Assembly: GCA_014529385.2 (NCBI GenBank)
Contig: CM043960.1
Coordinates: forward strand, 121,044,043 to 121,108,042
Reading direction: 5' to 3'
DNA length: 64,000 bases
DNA from: Adiantum capillus-veneris
Lineage: Eukaryota > Streptophyta > Polypodiopsida > Polypodiales > Pteridaceae
The position numbers and the translations under genes were made by a program. Of this stretch, positions 35,000 through 46,432 are shown in pieces. Position 1 is the first letter of the stretch; every line of letters begins with the position of its first letter. The notes under the pieces are model-generated. The model was not told where the DNA came from and ran no database searches. It saw only the letters and a program-made list of their open reading frames with translations.

Positions 35000-35387
35000 C
35001 AAAGAGAGCATTCACAGGTTGAGCCTTTCACAAGATGAGCAAGGGGTTTATCTTCATCATCCAGAGGAGCGGCTGCAGCTACATATCAATGGTATTTTGC
35101 AGCAGTAGAGCTCAGTGCAAGAACAACTTTCTCGCATAGAAAGCAACCAGGCAAAAATCATGAGTCTCTTGGAGAGGTCTCTTCTTGACAACGGTAGCAT
35201 GGATATCAAAAGCATTGTGCCTGAATCACAAAGCACTAGCAACAAATTGGCCGCCATAGCAATACAACATACTACAGGTGTCTCCGAAGTTAGATCTATC
35301 TCAAACAAGCTCAATGCATTGGTAACGACCCATTGGCCCAAGACGGGGATTAATGCCATTGGAGATATTCCATCCAGTTCAAAGTAG
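35000..35387 (+). pseudogene. Coiled-coil-like ORF with one stop
   Basis: An open frame from about 34,925 reads through SFKESIHRLSLSQDEQGVYL and LHINGILQQ to a TAG at 35,107-35,109. It resumes as EQLSRIESNQAKIMSLLERS and runs to the stop at 35,387. Heptad-like Leu/Ile spacing suggests a coiled coil in the second part. I do not recognise the family. It lies 0.6 kb downstream of the unrecognised ORF on the same strand. Confidence 0.3.
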
Positions 35388-35650
35388 GGCAACCCTTGCA
35401 AGAAGTGAATTATGTAATCGATAGTAATACTCACTTCTTTCTCATTTATAGGCTTAGCAGATCTATATTTTGGTGGCTTTGCAGATATTGACTACATTTT
35501 GGGGAGGCTTATGTATGTAGTGGATACCAATTTGCTCACGACTCTTGGTTGTCTTCTTTGGATACTATATTTTCAGAGGATCTCCATCATTGTATTATTT
35601 TTGTTTCCAATATGTCTTTTGAGTCACACCCCCCGTTCCCCCCCCGCCCG

Positions 35651-35651
<1 letters not shown>

Positions 35652-35735
<84 letters not shown>

Positions 35736-35748
35736 ACACACACACACA
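35652..35748. repeat. (CT)n(CA)n compound microsatellite
   Basis: CT at 35,652-35,700 passing directly into CA to about 35,748 with one GA interruption. Confidence 0.95.
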
Positions 35749-35994
35749 AATTAGTGTTCATGATAATTTCTTGCACAAACTCCCTCTCTCTCTCTCCCCA
35801 TTATACTTAGTAATTATCTATAGATAGTATAGATATAAATATAGATACCTTTGGAGAGCTCTTTCATGTGGATTTTTAGACTTTTGCTTCTCGCTTAAGC
35901 CACAATGGTAGCCCCTATCTACACTGATTCTCCCTCTCTCATAGTTTCCTTCCACAACTTTGACTATACTCTCTCCAAAGTCGTTTTATGCACC

Positions 35995-35996
<2 letters not shown>

Positions 35997-36052
<56 letters not shown>
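35997..36052. repeat. (CT)n microsatellite
   Basis: Uninterrupted CT run about 130 bases upstream of the second PPR relic. Confidence 0.95.
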
Positions 36053-36053
<1 letters not shown>

Positions 36054-36184
36054 GTATGTTTTGGATGCATACAAAGAGAGGGAGAGAGAGTTCTTAAATT
36101 ATGCTTCCAAAACATTCTAAGAAGGCGATATGGGAAGGGGGAGGTGGAATCGTATTCTAGGTGTGTGCAATGTCTAAACTTCTT

Positions 36185-36600
36185 TCTAGGTATGACAAAT
36201 GTGAAGCACTTCATAAAGGACAAAAAGTGGGAGAGAGCTTCCTATATAAGATGCCGTCTCTTTGAATGCATTGATTGCCAGATATGCCCAATTTGGGTAG
36301 AGTCAAGAAGCTTTGGGCTATTTTTTGCAGATGCAAAGCGAGAGTGTCTCTCCCAATGCAATCGCATGCACTCGCATCTTGAAGGAAAGGGTCAGGGTTA
36401 GGAAGCTTTGGGCCATTTTTAGCAGATGCAGAAAGAGGGCATCGCTCCATATGCAATCACGTACACTTACGGAGTGAAGGCATGTGCCATTACACAAGAT
36501 GTTGATATGGGCACAAGAATTCAGGATCATATTGTTATTCAATGGTTCCTGAAAGAAAACGTCGTGCTTGCCACTGCCTTGGTGTCAGGCGCAACAGAAT
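36185..36600 (+). pseudogene. Second degenerate PPR-protein fragment
   Basis: Related to the relic at 31.0-31.66 kb. YDKCEALHKGQKV (about 36,190-36,230) is followed by a decayed PIWDVVSWNALIAGYAQ-like module. From 36,426 one frame is open: MQKEGIAPYAITYTYGVKAC, DVDMGTRIQDHIV, then LKENVVLATALV. Stops lie in the first module and after 36,606. The region cannot make a PPR protein of normal length. Confidence 0.65.
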
Positions 36601-36609
36601 GGAAATAGA

Positions 36610-37619
36610 GAGATATATAGAGAAGAGGAGATTGACACCCGATGGGATCCCAACCAACCCTCTCAACAAGGGGCCCCCACACCATTGCCGATGTGGCATT
36701 TGCTTTTGATTGCGTAAACGGAATGTACACAACAATTCAAGCCTCAATGCAACTCTACCAACTCAAATGGGGACTGTCACCATGGTAACTCTTCATAATG
36801 AAGCACCTCCGGGGCTGATTTGGATGCAGCTTTGAATCCGTCTTGATGTGGGCTGCCAATGGCCAATAATGGGTTGACCAATTTTGCAAACGTTGGCTAT
36901 CCTACTGCAATGACTGGTATGGGGCTGAATCTACAAAATGCTATGTTGATCTACTGCACACAAGAGCGCTAGGGCCATCGCTCGACCATCATGAGCTCAA
37001 ATAGAGAAAAAACTATAGATAATGGCTACTGCTAGACCCACAAATGTCGGGCTGATGAGTGTCTAGAAGCTCTACTCTTCATTAGCGCTCCCAAATTGCA
37101 GATGGAAAAACATTAGGGCTTCTGCTCCTTTTATATCAACTAAACAGTACTTATAATCTTTTGAGTGGCTAGGTCAGGCAAGCATCATCCAAGTCCAACA
37201 AAAATAAATCATAATAAATGATTTATTTATATAAATTGGACCGGGGTAAAATAAGGGTGCAAAATGGGCACATCTGCATCGACTATGAGAATCCGATTGA
37301 CGTGCAGACTGGCACGTTGTAACCGCAGTGGGAAATTGTCGGCAAAAACTCAGGCCTTAACCGACAATCGTCAATGGGCTAATCTAATGGACTCGCTCCC
37401 CCAATTATATCCTTAGTAGTAGTTAGATGAGATATAGAGAGACAGATATAGAAGTATATAGACATTTACCATGTGGGTTGGCAAGCTTCTCTCACTGACT
37501 CCCTCAAAGAAAGATAGACATGGTTGGGAAATCCTTTCTTCTCCATACTCTCTTCTTGATTCTCTAGATACTAACCTCTATATATCTGTGAGTACTTATA
37601 AGAGTTCTTTTTTGGACAG
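36610..37619. other. Intergenic upstream of the Helitron gene
   Basis: No gene recognised. The last bases before 37,620 read TTTTTTGGACAG, a possible splice acceptor directly before the Helitron start codon. Confidence 0.5.
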
Positions 37620-39150
37620 ATGGCTATTAGTCCAAAGGTGTTGTCTCCTGGACATGCAAGACGTAGTAGGATATGTCAAGCCTCTCGAGCTAAGCAACGT
37701 GCAGCAGCGCAAGATAGAGTTCGACATTCTCTGGGGGAGATTAATGTGCCTCGCTTGGAAGATTGCCAGCATTTGATAACCGTGAATCGATGCAATGAAT
37801 TTCCTCAAGGAAGGATTGCATTGGATGTAGATATCAAGTCAATGCTCCCGCAAAGTTATGTAGGGATTGAAGTGGAAGGCAATTTGGAAGCCAATAATGG
37901 AGATGTTCCTGAGGAGCCTATAATTGTCTCCAGAGAGGAAGATTACTCCGAAGTTGATACACATTGCCTATCTATCACCTACTTATATTCTGAGACCACT
38001 TCCTTGATGCATATCTCTATGTTGTCTCTTTCTCATGAAAAGTGTATTCTTCATAACATAGGCAACTTGGATTTTGCATGTTCCTTTTGTGGTGCTTTAG
38101 CTTGGAAAACAGAAGCAAAGACCATTTGCACATTTGTGGGGAAGAGTTGTTCCAACTCAGGAAATGTTTCTTTGCCGCCATTAAGTGAACCTCCTCTAGA
38201 ATTAAGAGAATTGATGCACGGGGGTATACTAAAAGTAGAAAATTCTTGAAACATATCAGAGCATACAATAGTGTGTTGGCATTTACTTCTTTGGGAGCTC
38301 ATATAGATGCATCTCTCTGCCAAACAAAAGGAATCTATACCTTCAAAGTGCATGGATCTATTTATCATAACATTGGTCCATTGATGCCAAAAGAATGATC
38401 CGGTCAAATCCCTCACTTTGCTCAGTTGTATTTTTTTGACACTGAGAATGAGTTGCAAAACAGGATGAGTCATGTTTCTAAACTCAAACCAGATGTTTTG
38501 GAAAGCTTGCAATCGATGATGCATCTAGTAAATCCGTATGTTCAAGCTTTTAGGGGGTTTTCTACAATGGTTCAAACTTCCAATATTCCGGAGAAGAGGA
38601 TGGTCATTACTGAGAAGCGTACAAATGGCTGGCAGTATGTTTCTCCAACAAGTGTGGAAGTTGCTGCAATCATGCCTGATCAGGGTGAAGAGAGCAACAT
38701 TGGCCATCGTGATATTGTGTTGAATCTTTTGGGTGGTGGTCTAAAAAGAATCTCAAATTGCCATAGGTCATACATGCCTCTAAGGTTGGAATCCTTACAT
38801 ACGGCAAGTGAACAGAGCGGAAGCAAGCAGAGAGCGAGTAAATGAAACTACAAATTTCTACAATGGGTTTCTACAAGTATAGATTGCAAATAAGAGATGA
38901 CACGACACAATGTCTTTTACGTGGTGGTAGACTATTGCAACAATATATTGTTGATGCATATAGTTGTATGGAGGAGTTGAGGCTTTTGTGGGTTCGTAAT
39001 CATCAAAGTGATCTTCGCAGTGAGGTTTATCAGGGCTTGACAAATATGGTTGGAGCAAGAGATGGAACAAGGGATGATACAGAACCGTTATTGGGTACTA
39101 ATGTTGGAAGAGTCCTACCGTATGGCGAGCGAATATTTTCGAGCAAGGAG
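37620..39150 (+). pseudogene. Helitron N-terminal region (Helitron_like_N)
   Basis: Helitron transposases begin with a basic segment and a zinc-binding region before Rep. Here HARRSRICQASRAKQRAA (about residues 11-28) is followed by ILHNIGNLDFACSFCGALAW and LPPLSEPPLELRELM (38,050-38,215). After a stop at 38,247 come SIYHNIGPLMP, AQLYFFDTENELQNRM (38,350-38,465) and NPYVQAFRGF. A frame change near 38,842 leads to FYKYRLQIRDDTTQCLLRGG, QQYIVDAYSCMEE and EVYQGLTNMV (38,869-39,050). The last recognisable bases are TNVGRVLP near 39,115. Then a (GT)n run begins. Confidence 0.8.
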
Positions 39151-39162
39151 AAAATCGAGCGA

Positions 39163-39355
<193 letters not shown>

Positions 39356-39479
39356 TGCTCCAGTTGGATAAGTGGATACCGTTTGATTTTGAATTTCTAC
39401 TTTTAAGGATAAGTAAGTGGATACCAAGACTCTCTGCCTCAACAATATTTCTTGCCCGCTCTTGCTATTAGCTTTTTAT

Positions 39480-40745
39480 CCTTCTCAAATAGGCTTCCCA
39501 CATAATCTTCATAATTTGCGACACCTATATGCAAGAAATTTATAAGCTCATCTTGCACATGCATGAAAATGAGAGCCTATGTGCTTATGCTATAGCATAG
39601 AGCATCAATATCAATATGAATAGTTACTGATCGCTATATTCTTTTCAAAAAACCATCAAAATTTAATGTGACATATCAACTCAAAAGTTCATGCATTGCA
39701 AAATAAAAGAATTGCAATTTTGGGCACTTTTTTGGGTCAATTATAATGATAGAAATCACCCTCCAATTTTTTCATCCATAATACTAGAGAAGCTTTTTGT
39801 AATCATTGTTCACCAAGAAATAGTCCTATTATTAGCATCCAAGTTATAAAATATATTTTTGACTAAGGCTTGCAATGGAGGTTTATATACGAGCTTAAGC
39901 TCCAATGTTGTTTTAGCATCAATCCATATTGGATTTGAGTTGACCATCAACTTATGTAAGCCAACATGAAAGTGAACTATTCAATCAAAATACAAATTTT
40001 TTTAGAGCTTAACCCCGGAATATTGTTAGGAATGCAGCAACCTACATGCACATATGAACTGTATAACCCAAAAAAAAATCATCTCTTTCTATTACTTGTA
40101 GGTATGCGTGCCAACACGGATGGGTACATGCAATGAAAGGTGGAAAAAAAAGTCAAATCCATAAGCACTATCTTTGGTTTTTGGATGGAGAGGATTTGGC
40201 AACATGGATGGCTACATGAAATTCTTTGTGAGAAAAGATTGCCATACGAGGTCAACTTAAGTCATTAAAATTAGGTCTATTTTGTATCTTTTGGTGTGTC
40301 AATTGATTAATATCCCTCTATTGCTATTTATTTAGTGTAAGTGCTCGCAATGATGCTTGCAATGGTTGTGTCTCTAGCCATCAACTAAGTTGACATTGTG
40401 GGGTACAAATAAAGTCTTAGTAAGCAAGTACATTAGAATAGCAACAAGACATTATCATCATTCAAATGATGTGAATGAAAGATTGTGGGTCGTGTCACAT
40501 ATGTCTGCTCCTTGGACATGCCCAATTTTATGTTTGTGCACAACTTGTGGCAAGAAGCTACATTGCAAGAGACGTTTGTTGTTCAGGGCAACCTCCTCGA
40601 GAAGAAAAAGACATTCCTTTTATTAGAGGCAAGAATGACACTTAAATGTCTTGAACTTTAGATCACGAGGAGGCATCATGAACACTTTATAGTCAGATGA
40701 GACCTTCATTTTCTTCGGCTCACTGTCTATGTGTGTTAGCTAGGG
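39480..40745. other. AT-rich DNA, no gene seen
   Basis: No ORF with recognisable content. The plus-strand ORF at 40,390-40,626 has no known domain. Confidence 0.55.
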
Positions 40746-40752
40746 TGTTCAA

Positions 40753-41022
40753 CTTGCCTTGTAAGAGTACCCACATGTGACAAGAAAGTTATTTGGTACA
40801 TAACGGAAGTGTGTGTAGCCATCTAAACCGGTGCGAATGGCTACATGCAAGTTTCTAGAATGGCTACATGCAAGTTTCTAATGGAAATCTTTACCTATGA
40901 GTTTCTACATGTAGCTAGCGGGGTTGTTTCATTTGCCTTGTATGAGCGCCACATGTAACAAGGAAATTATTTGGTGCATAATGGAATTGCCTATAACCAT
41001 CCGCGCCGGTGTGCAATGGAAA
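40753..41022. repeat. Direct repeat of ~177-base period with inverted cores
   Basis: The block starting TTGCCTTGTA(A/T)GAG at 40,753 returns at 40,930, with CACATGT, ACAAG, AAATTATTTGGT and a CCATC...CCGGTG core in the same order. The first core forms an imperfect hairpin TAGCCATC...ATGGCTA. Confidence 0.55.
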
Positions 41023-41072
41023 TCTTTACCCATCACTCCTGCAAACATTGGCACGATTGTTCAAAAAATGAA

Positions 41073-41911
41073 GGGAAAATCACAAAAATACCCCTCTTAT
41101 TTGTGGAAAGTCCCAAAATACACCTCAAATTTCAAAAATTCCCAAAATACCCTTGTATCTATTTTAGTTGGATTGTTCACGATTTCCTAATATTTATTCT
41201 TTTTTGACAATGGAGATCCGTTTTTAGTGCTTAGCATGTAATTTGTCACAAATTACCTCCCAAAAAAAGACAATTATGTCTACAAATAATGAAGCAATTC
41301 ATCTCCAAAACCTACATAACTAGCTCAAATTCTAGTTTAAGTATCTTGTATTGATAGACAATCAATCTTCTTATGAAAAGCTACAAATTTTTTAATCTTT
41401 AGATAAATTTACTCTCACAACTAAGGGTATTTTGGGAATTTATGACAAAGTCGGGGGTACCCAGCTGGGGAAATCGGGAAAAACTATAGAATCACGCGAG
41501 ATCCGTTTCGAAGCTGAATGGGAGGTGTCGAAGTTTGTAGACAAATGTCTGAGCGAGGGGGGAGATGCGAGGCGAATTCGGCTGCTCATGCTGTCGCGCA
41601 GGGAACTGGCAGCTATGGGGGCGCAGGAGGTTCAAGCTATTTTTTATATCCAAGGAATTGTGCTCAACATCGCAACACCTACTGCATGCTGTGTTGGCTA
41701 CGAGAACATTGTGAGGTTGTACCATAATTATGTCGCGCGTTCAAACTCCTCAACTTCCTTTTACAGTGAGAGAGATCTCAACTCAAAACTGGAATGTGAG
41801 GAGTATCCGATGAATATAATATCAGCGGAACCAGTGGCGTTGGGATTTTTTTTAATTTGAAAGGTATTTTGAGAATTTCCACAAATTAAGGGGTATTTTG
41901 GTAATTATCCC
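41073..41911. mobile_element. Mutator-like (MULE/MITE) element, possible Pack-MULE
   Basis: The left end GGGAAAATCACAAAAATACC and the inverted right end (complement GGGATAATTACCAAAATACC) form imperfect TIRs with a shared inner part TTTGTGGAAA. Flanks are AAAAATGAA and AAAAATGTA (41,064-41,072 and 41,912-41,920), a 9-base target duplication with one mismatch, as in Mutator elements. No transposase is present. A GC-rich open frame at 41,432-41,860 (142 codons) lies inside and could be captured host sequence. An inner inverted pair (about 41,137 and 41,414) suggests a smaller, older element. Confidence 0.7.
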
Positions 41912-41924
41912 AAAAATGTACTGC

Positions 41925-41958
41925 TGTAGCCATCCACGCCGGTGTGGATGGCTCTACA
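41925..41958. repeat. Hairpin outside the MULE
   Basis: TGTAGCCATCCAC and GTGGATGGCTCTACA pair over 13 bases with a two-base bulge and a 6-base loop. It is the third copy of the TAGCCATC inverted core seen at 40.8-41.0 kb. Confidence 0.7.
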
Positions 41959-42022
41959 GGTAGTTTCACGTCACTATTTTTTCTTATCTATTCCCATGCT
42001 ACAGCGCAACGATGAAAGGCTG

Positions 42023-42135
<113 letters not shown>

Positions 42136-42243
42136 TCTTCTTCTCCTCTCTCTCTCTGTCTAGCGATGGCTCCATATCGATCTGTTCCATCTTGTTCTTG
42201 GCTATGGCGAGAGTGAGCATGAAAGGGGGCCTGTGACGCGACG

Positions 42244-42731
42244 GAGCTTGCGCTCCCCATCCTCTTAAAAAATGGGCAGCCTATAAACCCAATCGACCCA
42301 AGCTTTCCATTACCGCCTCCTCTTCCACCGCCATCATCCACTTTATCCGCATCATCAGTACCAACATTACCATCCACTGCAGCTTCAATTACTTCAGGAG
42401 CAGATCCCACTACTCTTTGCAAGTATAGAGTCCAGCTTGATTAGTCTTCTGCTGATGATGAGGAGAAGATTGCCTTCAAGCTTCAATCTCAGCTCATGAT
42501 TACCCTCCCTGCCCCACATGACCATATAAGTTGCATTATTTCTGTCGATGAAGTATCTTCCTCTATAGAAATTGTCAAAGTTCATTTTACCGTTGCCAAG
42601 AAGAGAGATCAACTTAAGGCCATCTCCATTACCAGAACACTTGGTGGCTCTAACCCCCAAGGTGAAGGCTGGGGTGTACTTACCCGCCTAATGGGTGGCC
42701 CATCTTTGCCTCCAGCTTCAACTTCACTCGG
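42244..42731 (+). pseudogene. Exon-like gene fragment, unidentified
   Basis: A frame of about 160 codons with one TAG (about 42,442) reads like ordinary protein: a Pro/Ser-rich start, then EEKIAFKLQSQLMITLPAPH, CIISVDEVSSSIEIVKVHFT and ISITRTLGGSN. It ends CACTCG followed by GTATATTTTC, a plausible splice donor. I do not recognise the protein. It lies between Helitron halves, so it may be host sequence captured by a transposon. Confidence 0.4.
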
Positions 42732-42873
42732 TATATTTTCTCACACACACACACACACACACACAGCTTTGCATTGCATAAAAATAAACCCTGGAATAGT
42801 AACAATGATATAAGTGGGGAAAAAACCCATTAAATCAGACCATAAAAAATACTTATATAGTGAGAAGTGGCAA

Positions 42874-42881
<8 letters not shown>

Positions 42882-42910
<29 letters not shown>

Positions 42911-42930
42911 GAAGAAGAAGAAGAAGAAGG
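42882..42930. repeat. (GA)n(GAA)n microsatellite
   Basis: GA then GAA repeats at the 3' tail of the SINE-like unit (CTT repeats in its own orientation). Confidence 0.9.
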
Positions 42931-42933
42931 AGA

Positions 42934-43075
42934 GAATTTTAACTTCGTAGGAAACTATCCCAAGAGACCTTAAAAATCTATCTGACGAGGAGAGTTGAAC
43001 TCAAGACCTCTTATTCAAGAGGGAAATGGCATAACCAATCTACCACACTTCGGTGATAGAAAGATTATACCATTT
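42934..43075 (-). mobile_element. tRNA-derived SINE-like unit, copy 1
   Basis: On the minus strand TGGTAGATTGG (A-box-like) is followed about 40 bases later by GAGTTCAACTC (B-box-like). Between them CCTCT and AGAGG could form an anticodon-like stem. The unit then continues as non-tRNA sequence ending in a CTT-rich tail. This is the plan of a plant SINE. A second copy follows at 43,125. Confidence 0.5.
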
Positions 43076-43124
43076 TCCTCTTTAGCACACCCACACACCC
43101 ACCCACACACACCCACACACACAA

Positions 43125-43265
43125 GAATTTTAACGTCGTAAGAAACTATCCCGAGTGACCTTAAAGATCTATCCGACGAGGAGAGTTGAACTCAAGACCT
43201 GTTACTCAAGAGGGAAATGGCATAACGAATCTACCACACTTGTGTGATAGAGAGGTTATACCATT
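43125..43265 (-). mobile_element. tRNA-derived SINE-like unit, copy 2
   Basis: About 90% similar by eye to 42,934-43,075 and in the same orientation, separated by a CA/CCA-rich spacer. The A- and B-box-like motifs are kept. The anticodon-like stem is damaged (ACAGG instead of AGAGG). Confidence 0.5.
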
Positions 43266-43342
43266 CTAGTGGTCCCCATTGTCAAGCTGCATTCCACGTA
43301 CTCTCTATCGATAGAATCAGAGCTAGGGCCTAAGTATGTGTC

Positions 43343-43349
<7 letters not shown>

Positions 43350-43386
<37 letters not shown>
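43350..43386. repeat. (GA)n microsatellite
   Basis: Uninterrupted GA run. Confidence 0.95.
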
Positions 43387-43387
<1 letters not shown>

Positions 43388-43394
43388 GGGCAAA

Positions 43395-43578
43395 TAGTGA
43401 GTGTCACCTCGCGTGAAGTCCATGGTTTCTCTCAAGCTGCAGAAGTGCCTGGTAGCCAGCATTCTCGAATGTGTGATGGCCCAAACCCAATGAGGTCAAT
43501 GCGATTTCCTTGGTCAATTCACTTTCAGTATGGCAGGACATCACCAAGATCATCAAAGATGGTTTTGTAATTTGGAAT
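43395..43578 (-). pseudogene. Exon-like gene fragment, unidentified
   Basis: On the minus strand, after TATTGGCTAG (possible acceptor), an open frame reads FQITKPSLMILVMSCHTESE, LTKEIALTSLGLGHHTFENA and GYQALLQLERNHGLHARG. It looks like genuine protein, and the Leu spacing recalls leucine-rich repeats, but I cannot name the family. Like the fragment at 42.24 kb, it is of opposite or unrelated origin to the Helitron coding frame. Confidence 0.35.
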
Positions 43579-43586
43579 CTAGCCAA

Positions 43587-43956
43587 TATTTACTATAAGC
43601 CAAGGAGGAAGTGTGGTTCCATCCAAGGTCTTGTGGGTGAGATGCATGCGTGTTCTACGTTGACTTCTTTGTGGAGAGTATTCACACGTCAAAGGCTAAA
43701 AAGGCACGCAAGAATACATTTCGATTCAATTTGAATATCAGAGAGCCCAAGGAAAGGCTATTTGTTAGAGGAAGGGTGCAAGAAGGGAAGAGCTATTGGT
43801 GTTGAAGCTGCTCTAATTATAGTCGTGTTTAGCAAGACCACAAAGATATCTAAGAACTAAGCGATATTTTTTAGGACTTTAATTTTGTAGGGATTTTACA
43901 TTCATACTCGCATGTGTCTATCATCAATGCAAATGACATTTGAGTCTTTGACTATG

Positions 43957-44005
<49 letters not shown>

Positions 44006-44349
44006 ATATTAATCAATTGACACCCAAAAGAGCCATCTGATTTTTGGACAGTTGACTCTTCAAAACCATTACATGACTTTTGATTTTTGGAAAGTTGACC
44101 ATAGATGGCCTATGGGAGACCATGTATATTTGCGTCCATTGACATTTTGGAAGCACAAGTGATGTTTGGAGGCCGTAAACATAGATGATGGAGAAGATGC
44201 ATATGTGAAGTTAAAAATCGTAAAAATGTACCTTTGAATATGCTTTCTTGCTTGATCATGAGCTGCATCAATTTTACAACATGGATATGTTCAAGGTGTT
44301 TTGCTAGATGTTGCTCGATTTTGTATTAGCTCGGAAACACTTGCTCGTA
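43587..44349. other. No gene seen; contains (GA)n
   Basis: (GA)n at 43,961-44,002. A short repeat-like pair with TGACATTTGAGTC/TTGACATTTTGG wording. No coding recognised until the Helitron frame resumes at about 44,350. Confidence 0.55.
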
Positions 44350-45315
44350 GTTTGGGATTCCTCATGTTGGAAGAAGGGTTGTATTGCCTTCTTCATATGT
44401 TGGTGGCCCTCGCTATATGCACCAGCTGTATCAGGATGCCATGGCAATTGTACGCAAGAGAGGAAAACCTGATCTCTTCATTACATTCACGTGCAATCCT
44501 GGATGGAAGGAGATACAGGATGCATTACTGCCTGGATAGACATCCAATGATCGTCCTGATCTTACTGCCGTGCTTTCTACCATAAGTTCAAGGATTTGAT
44601 GGGCTTGCTGATTAAGAGAGCTATTTTTGGTAAGGTCATTGGACACACTTCTATGATTGAGTTCCAAAAGCGAGGCCTTCCTCATGCTCACATTCTATTG
44701 ATACTTGCATCTGAGCATAAGCCAGCAGAGACATTGCATTATGATAAGATTGTGTGTGCGGAGCTTCCTAATAAGGTAGTGTTTCCACAGTTGTATGATG
44801 TTATCAGTCGGTGTAATGTACATGGCCCGTGTGGAAACTTGAATAAGAATGCTCCATGTATGAAAGAGGGAAAGTGCAGGTCTAAATATCCTCAAAGCTT
44901 CAATGCATCGACTACTGTGGCTAGGGATGGATACCCAACGTACATGAGGAGGGATGATGGAAATTACTCTGTTAGTAATAAAGTGCAAATGAGTAATAAA
45001 TGGCATGTTCCATACAATCCATTTTTGTCAATAAGGTACAATGCACATATCAATGTGGAGGTTTGCTCCACTATATCTGCTGTGAAATATCTCTACAAGT
45101 ATATCTATAAGGGACATGACAGGGCAACTATTGTTCTACAAGATAGTGAAGGGCTTCTAAATGAAGTTACAAACTATCTTAATGCTCGATATGTATCAGC
45201 ATCTGAGGCTATCTGGCTGATATTTTGGTTCACATACATCAAGAGAAACCTGATATACAACGGCTCCAAGTTCACTTGCCTCATCAAAATCAAGTCATCT
45301 TCAACGACAGAGTGA
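44350..45315 (+). pseudogene. Helitron Rep (HUH endonuclease) region
   Basis: Rep nicks and joins single strands during rolling-circle transposition. The frame resumes with HVGRRVVLPSSYVGGPRYM (44,364-44,420), then KPDLFITFTCNPGWKEI, the first Rep signature, followed by a TAG at about 44,539. After a frameshift near 44,590 the HUH motif RGLPHAHILLIL (about 44,671-44,706) is intact. The NAHINVEVCS...YKYIYKGHD segment (45,045-45,120) holds the two spaced tyrosines. YVSASEAIW follows at 45,190. A further frameshift lies near 45,220. Confidence 0.85.
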
Positions 45316-46432
45316 CTGTATAGAGTGTGGTGGAGAGAGAGGTCAGCAAAAAGACAACGCTCACTGAGTGGTTTGTTGCAAATAATCCAAAATATCCAGA
45401 GGCCAACGATTTTTTGTACATAGACTTCCCAACAAAGTGGGTTTGGAAGCCAGCAAGTAGAACATGGACTCAAAGACAGATTAGTGACATGATTGGAAGA
45501 ATGTACCACATTGTTCCCAATGCTAGAGATTTGTACTATTTGCGTATGTTACTCAATATATGCAAAGGATGTAAGTATTTTTTGAGGATATTAGAACCTT
45601 CAATGGACAAGTATATGACACATTTAAAGAAGTATGTAATGCAGGAGGATTATTGCAAGTTGATGATGAATGGTTTCTTTGTTTGGAAGAAGCTTCTTTT
45701 CAACAAACACGGCAACAATTACGCCTACTGTTTGTAGTCATTCTGGTTTTTTATGATCCGATACATCCTGGTGTATTGTGGAATCGCTTTTGTAAGGAGC
45801 TTTCTAAGGACCATGTATATCATATGAGGGTTCGCACAAATGATGTGCATATCTGTGAACACATGGCACAAAACCAAGCTTTGTCAAACTTAGAGACAAT
45901 GCTTCAACACTATGGAAAGAGGCTCTGGGATTATTTTGGAATGCCCCAAGTGGATCACACATTGAAAATTATGAGTGATCATGGAGTGCTTGCTGAAGAG
46001 TTCATGTATAACAGAGAGGAACAAAGAGTATTGTCTACTCGAATGGAATCATCTTTAATGTTGGACAAAGGGAAGCTTACAATCGGGTTTTACAAGTAGC
46101 TCGCATGAGCAAAGGGACTATTTTTTTCTTGCATGGGCCAGGTGGAACGAGAAAGACTTATCTCTACAATGCATTGCTCTCTCGGATACGTGGAGAGTCC
46201 AAAGTTGCTTTGGCATGTGCATCGTCCGGTATTGCAGCACAACTTCTTGACAACGGAAGGACTGCACACTCTAGATTCAAGATCCCTATTGATATAACTT
46301 CTGAGTCCACATGTAACATTGAAGTAAACAGCCAGCTTGCTGAGCTATTGCGAATGAGTTCACTGATCATATGGGATGAAGCCCCCATGGTTCATAAACA
46401 CGCTTTTGAGGCTCTTGATAAGACACTAAGAG

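Noticed and set aside
42990-43050. A real tRNA gene
   Set aside because: The A- and B-box-like motifs are present but the acceptor and D stems do not close, and the unit continues as non-tRNA sequence. A SINE-like unit explains it better.
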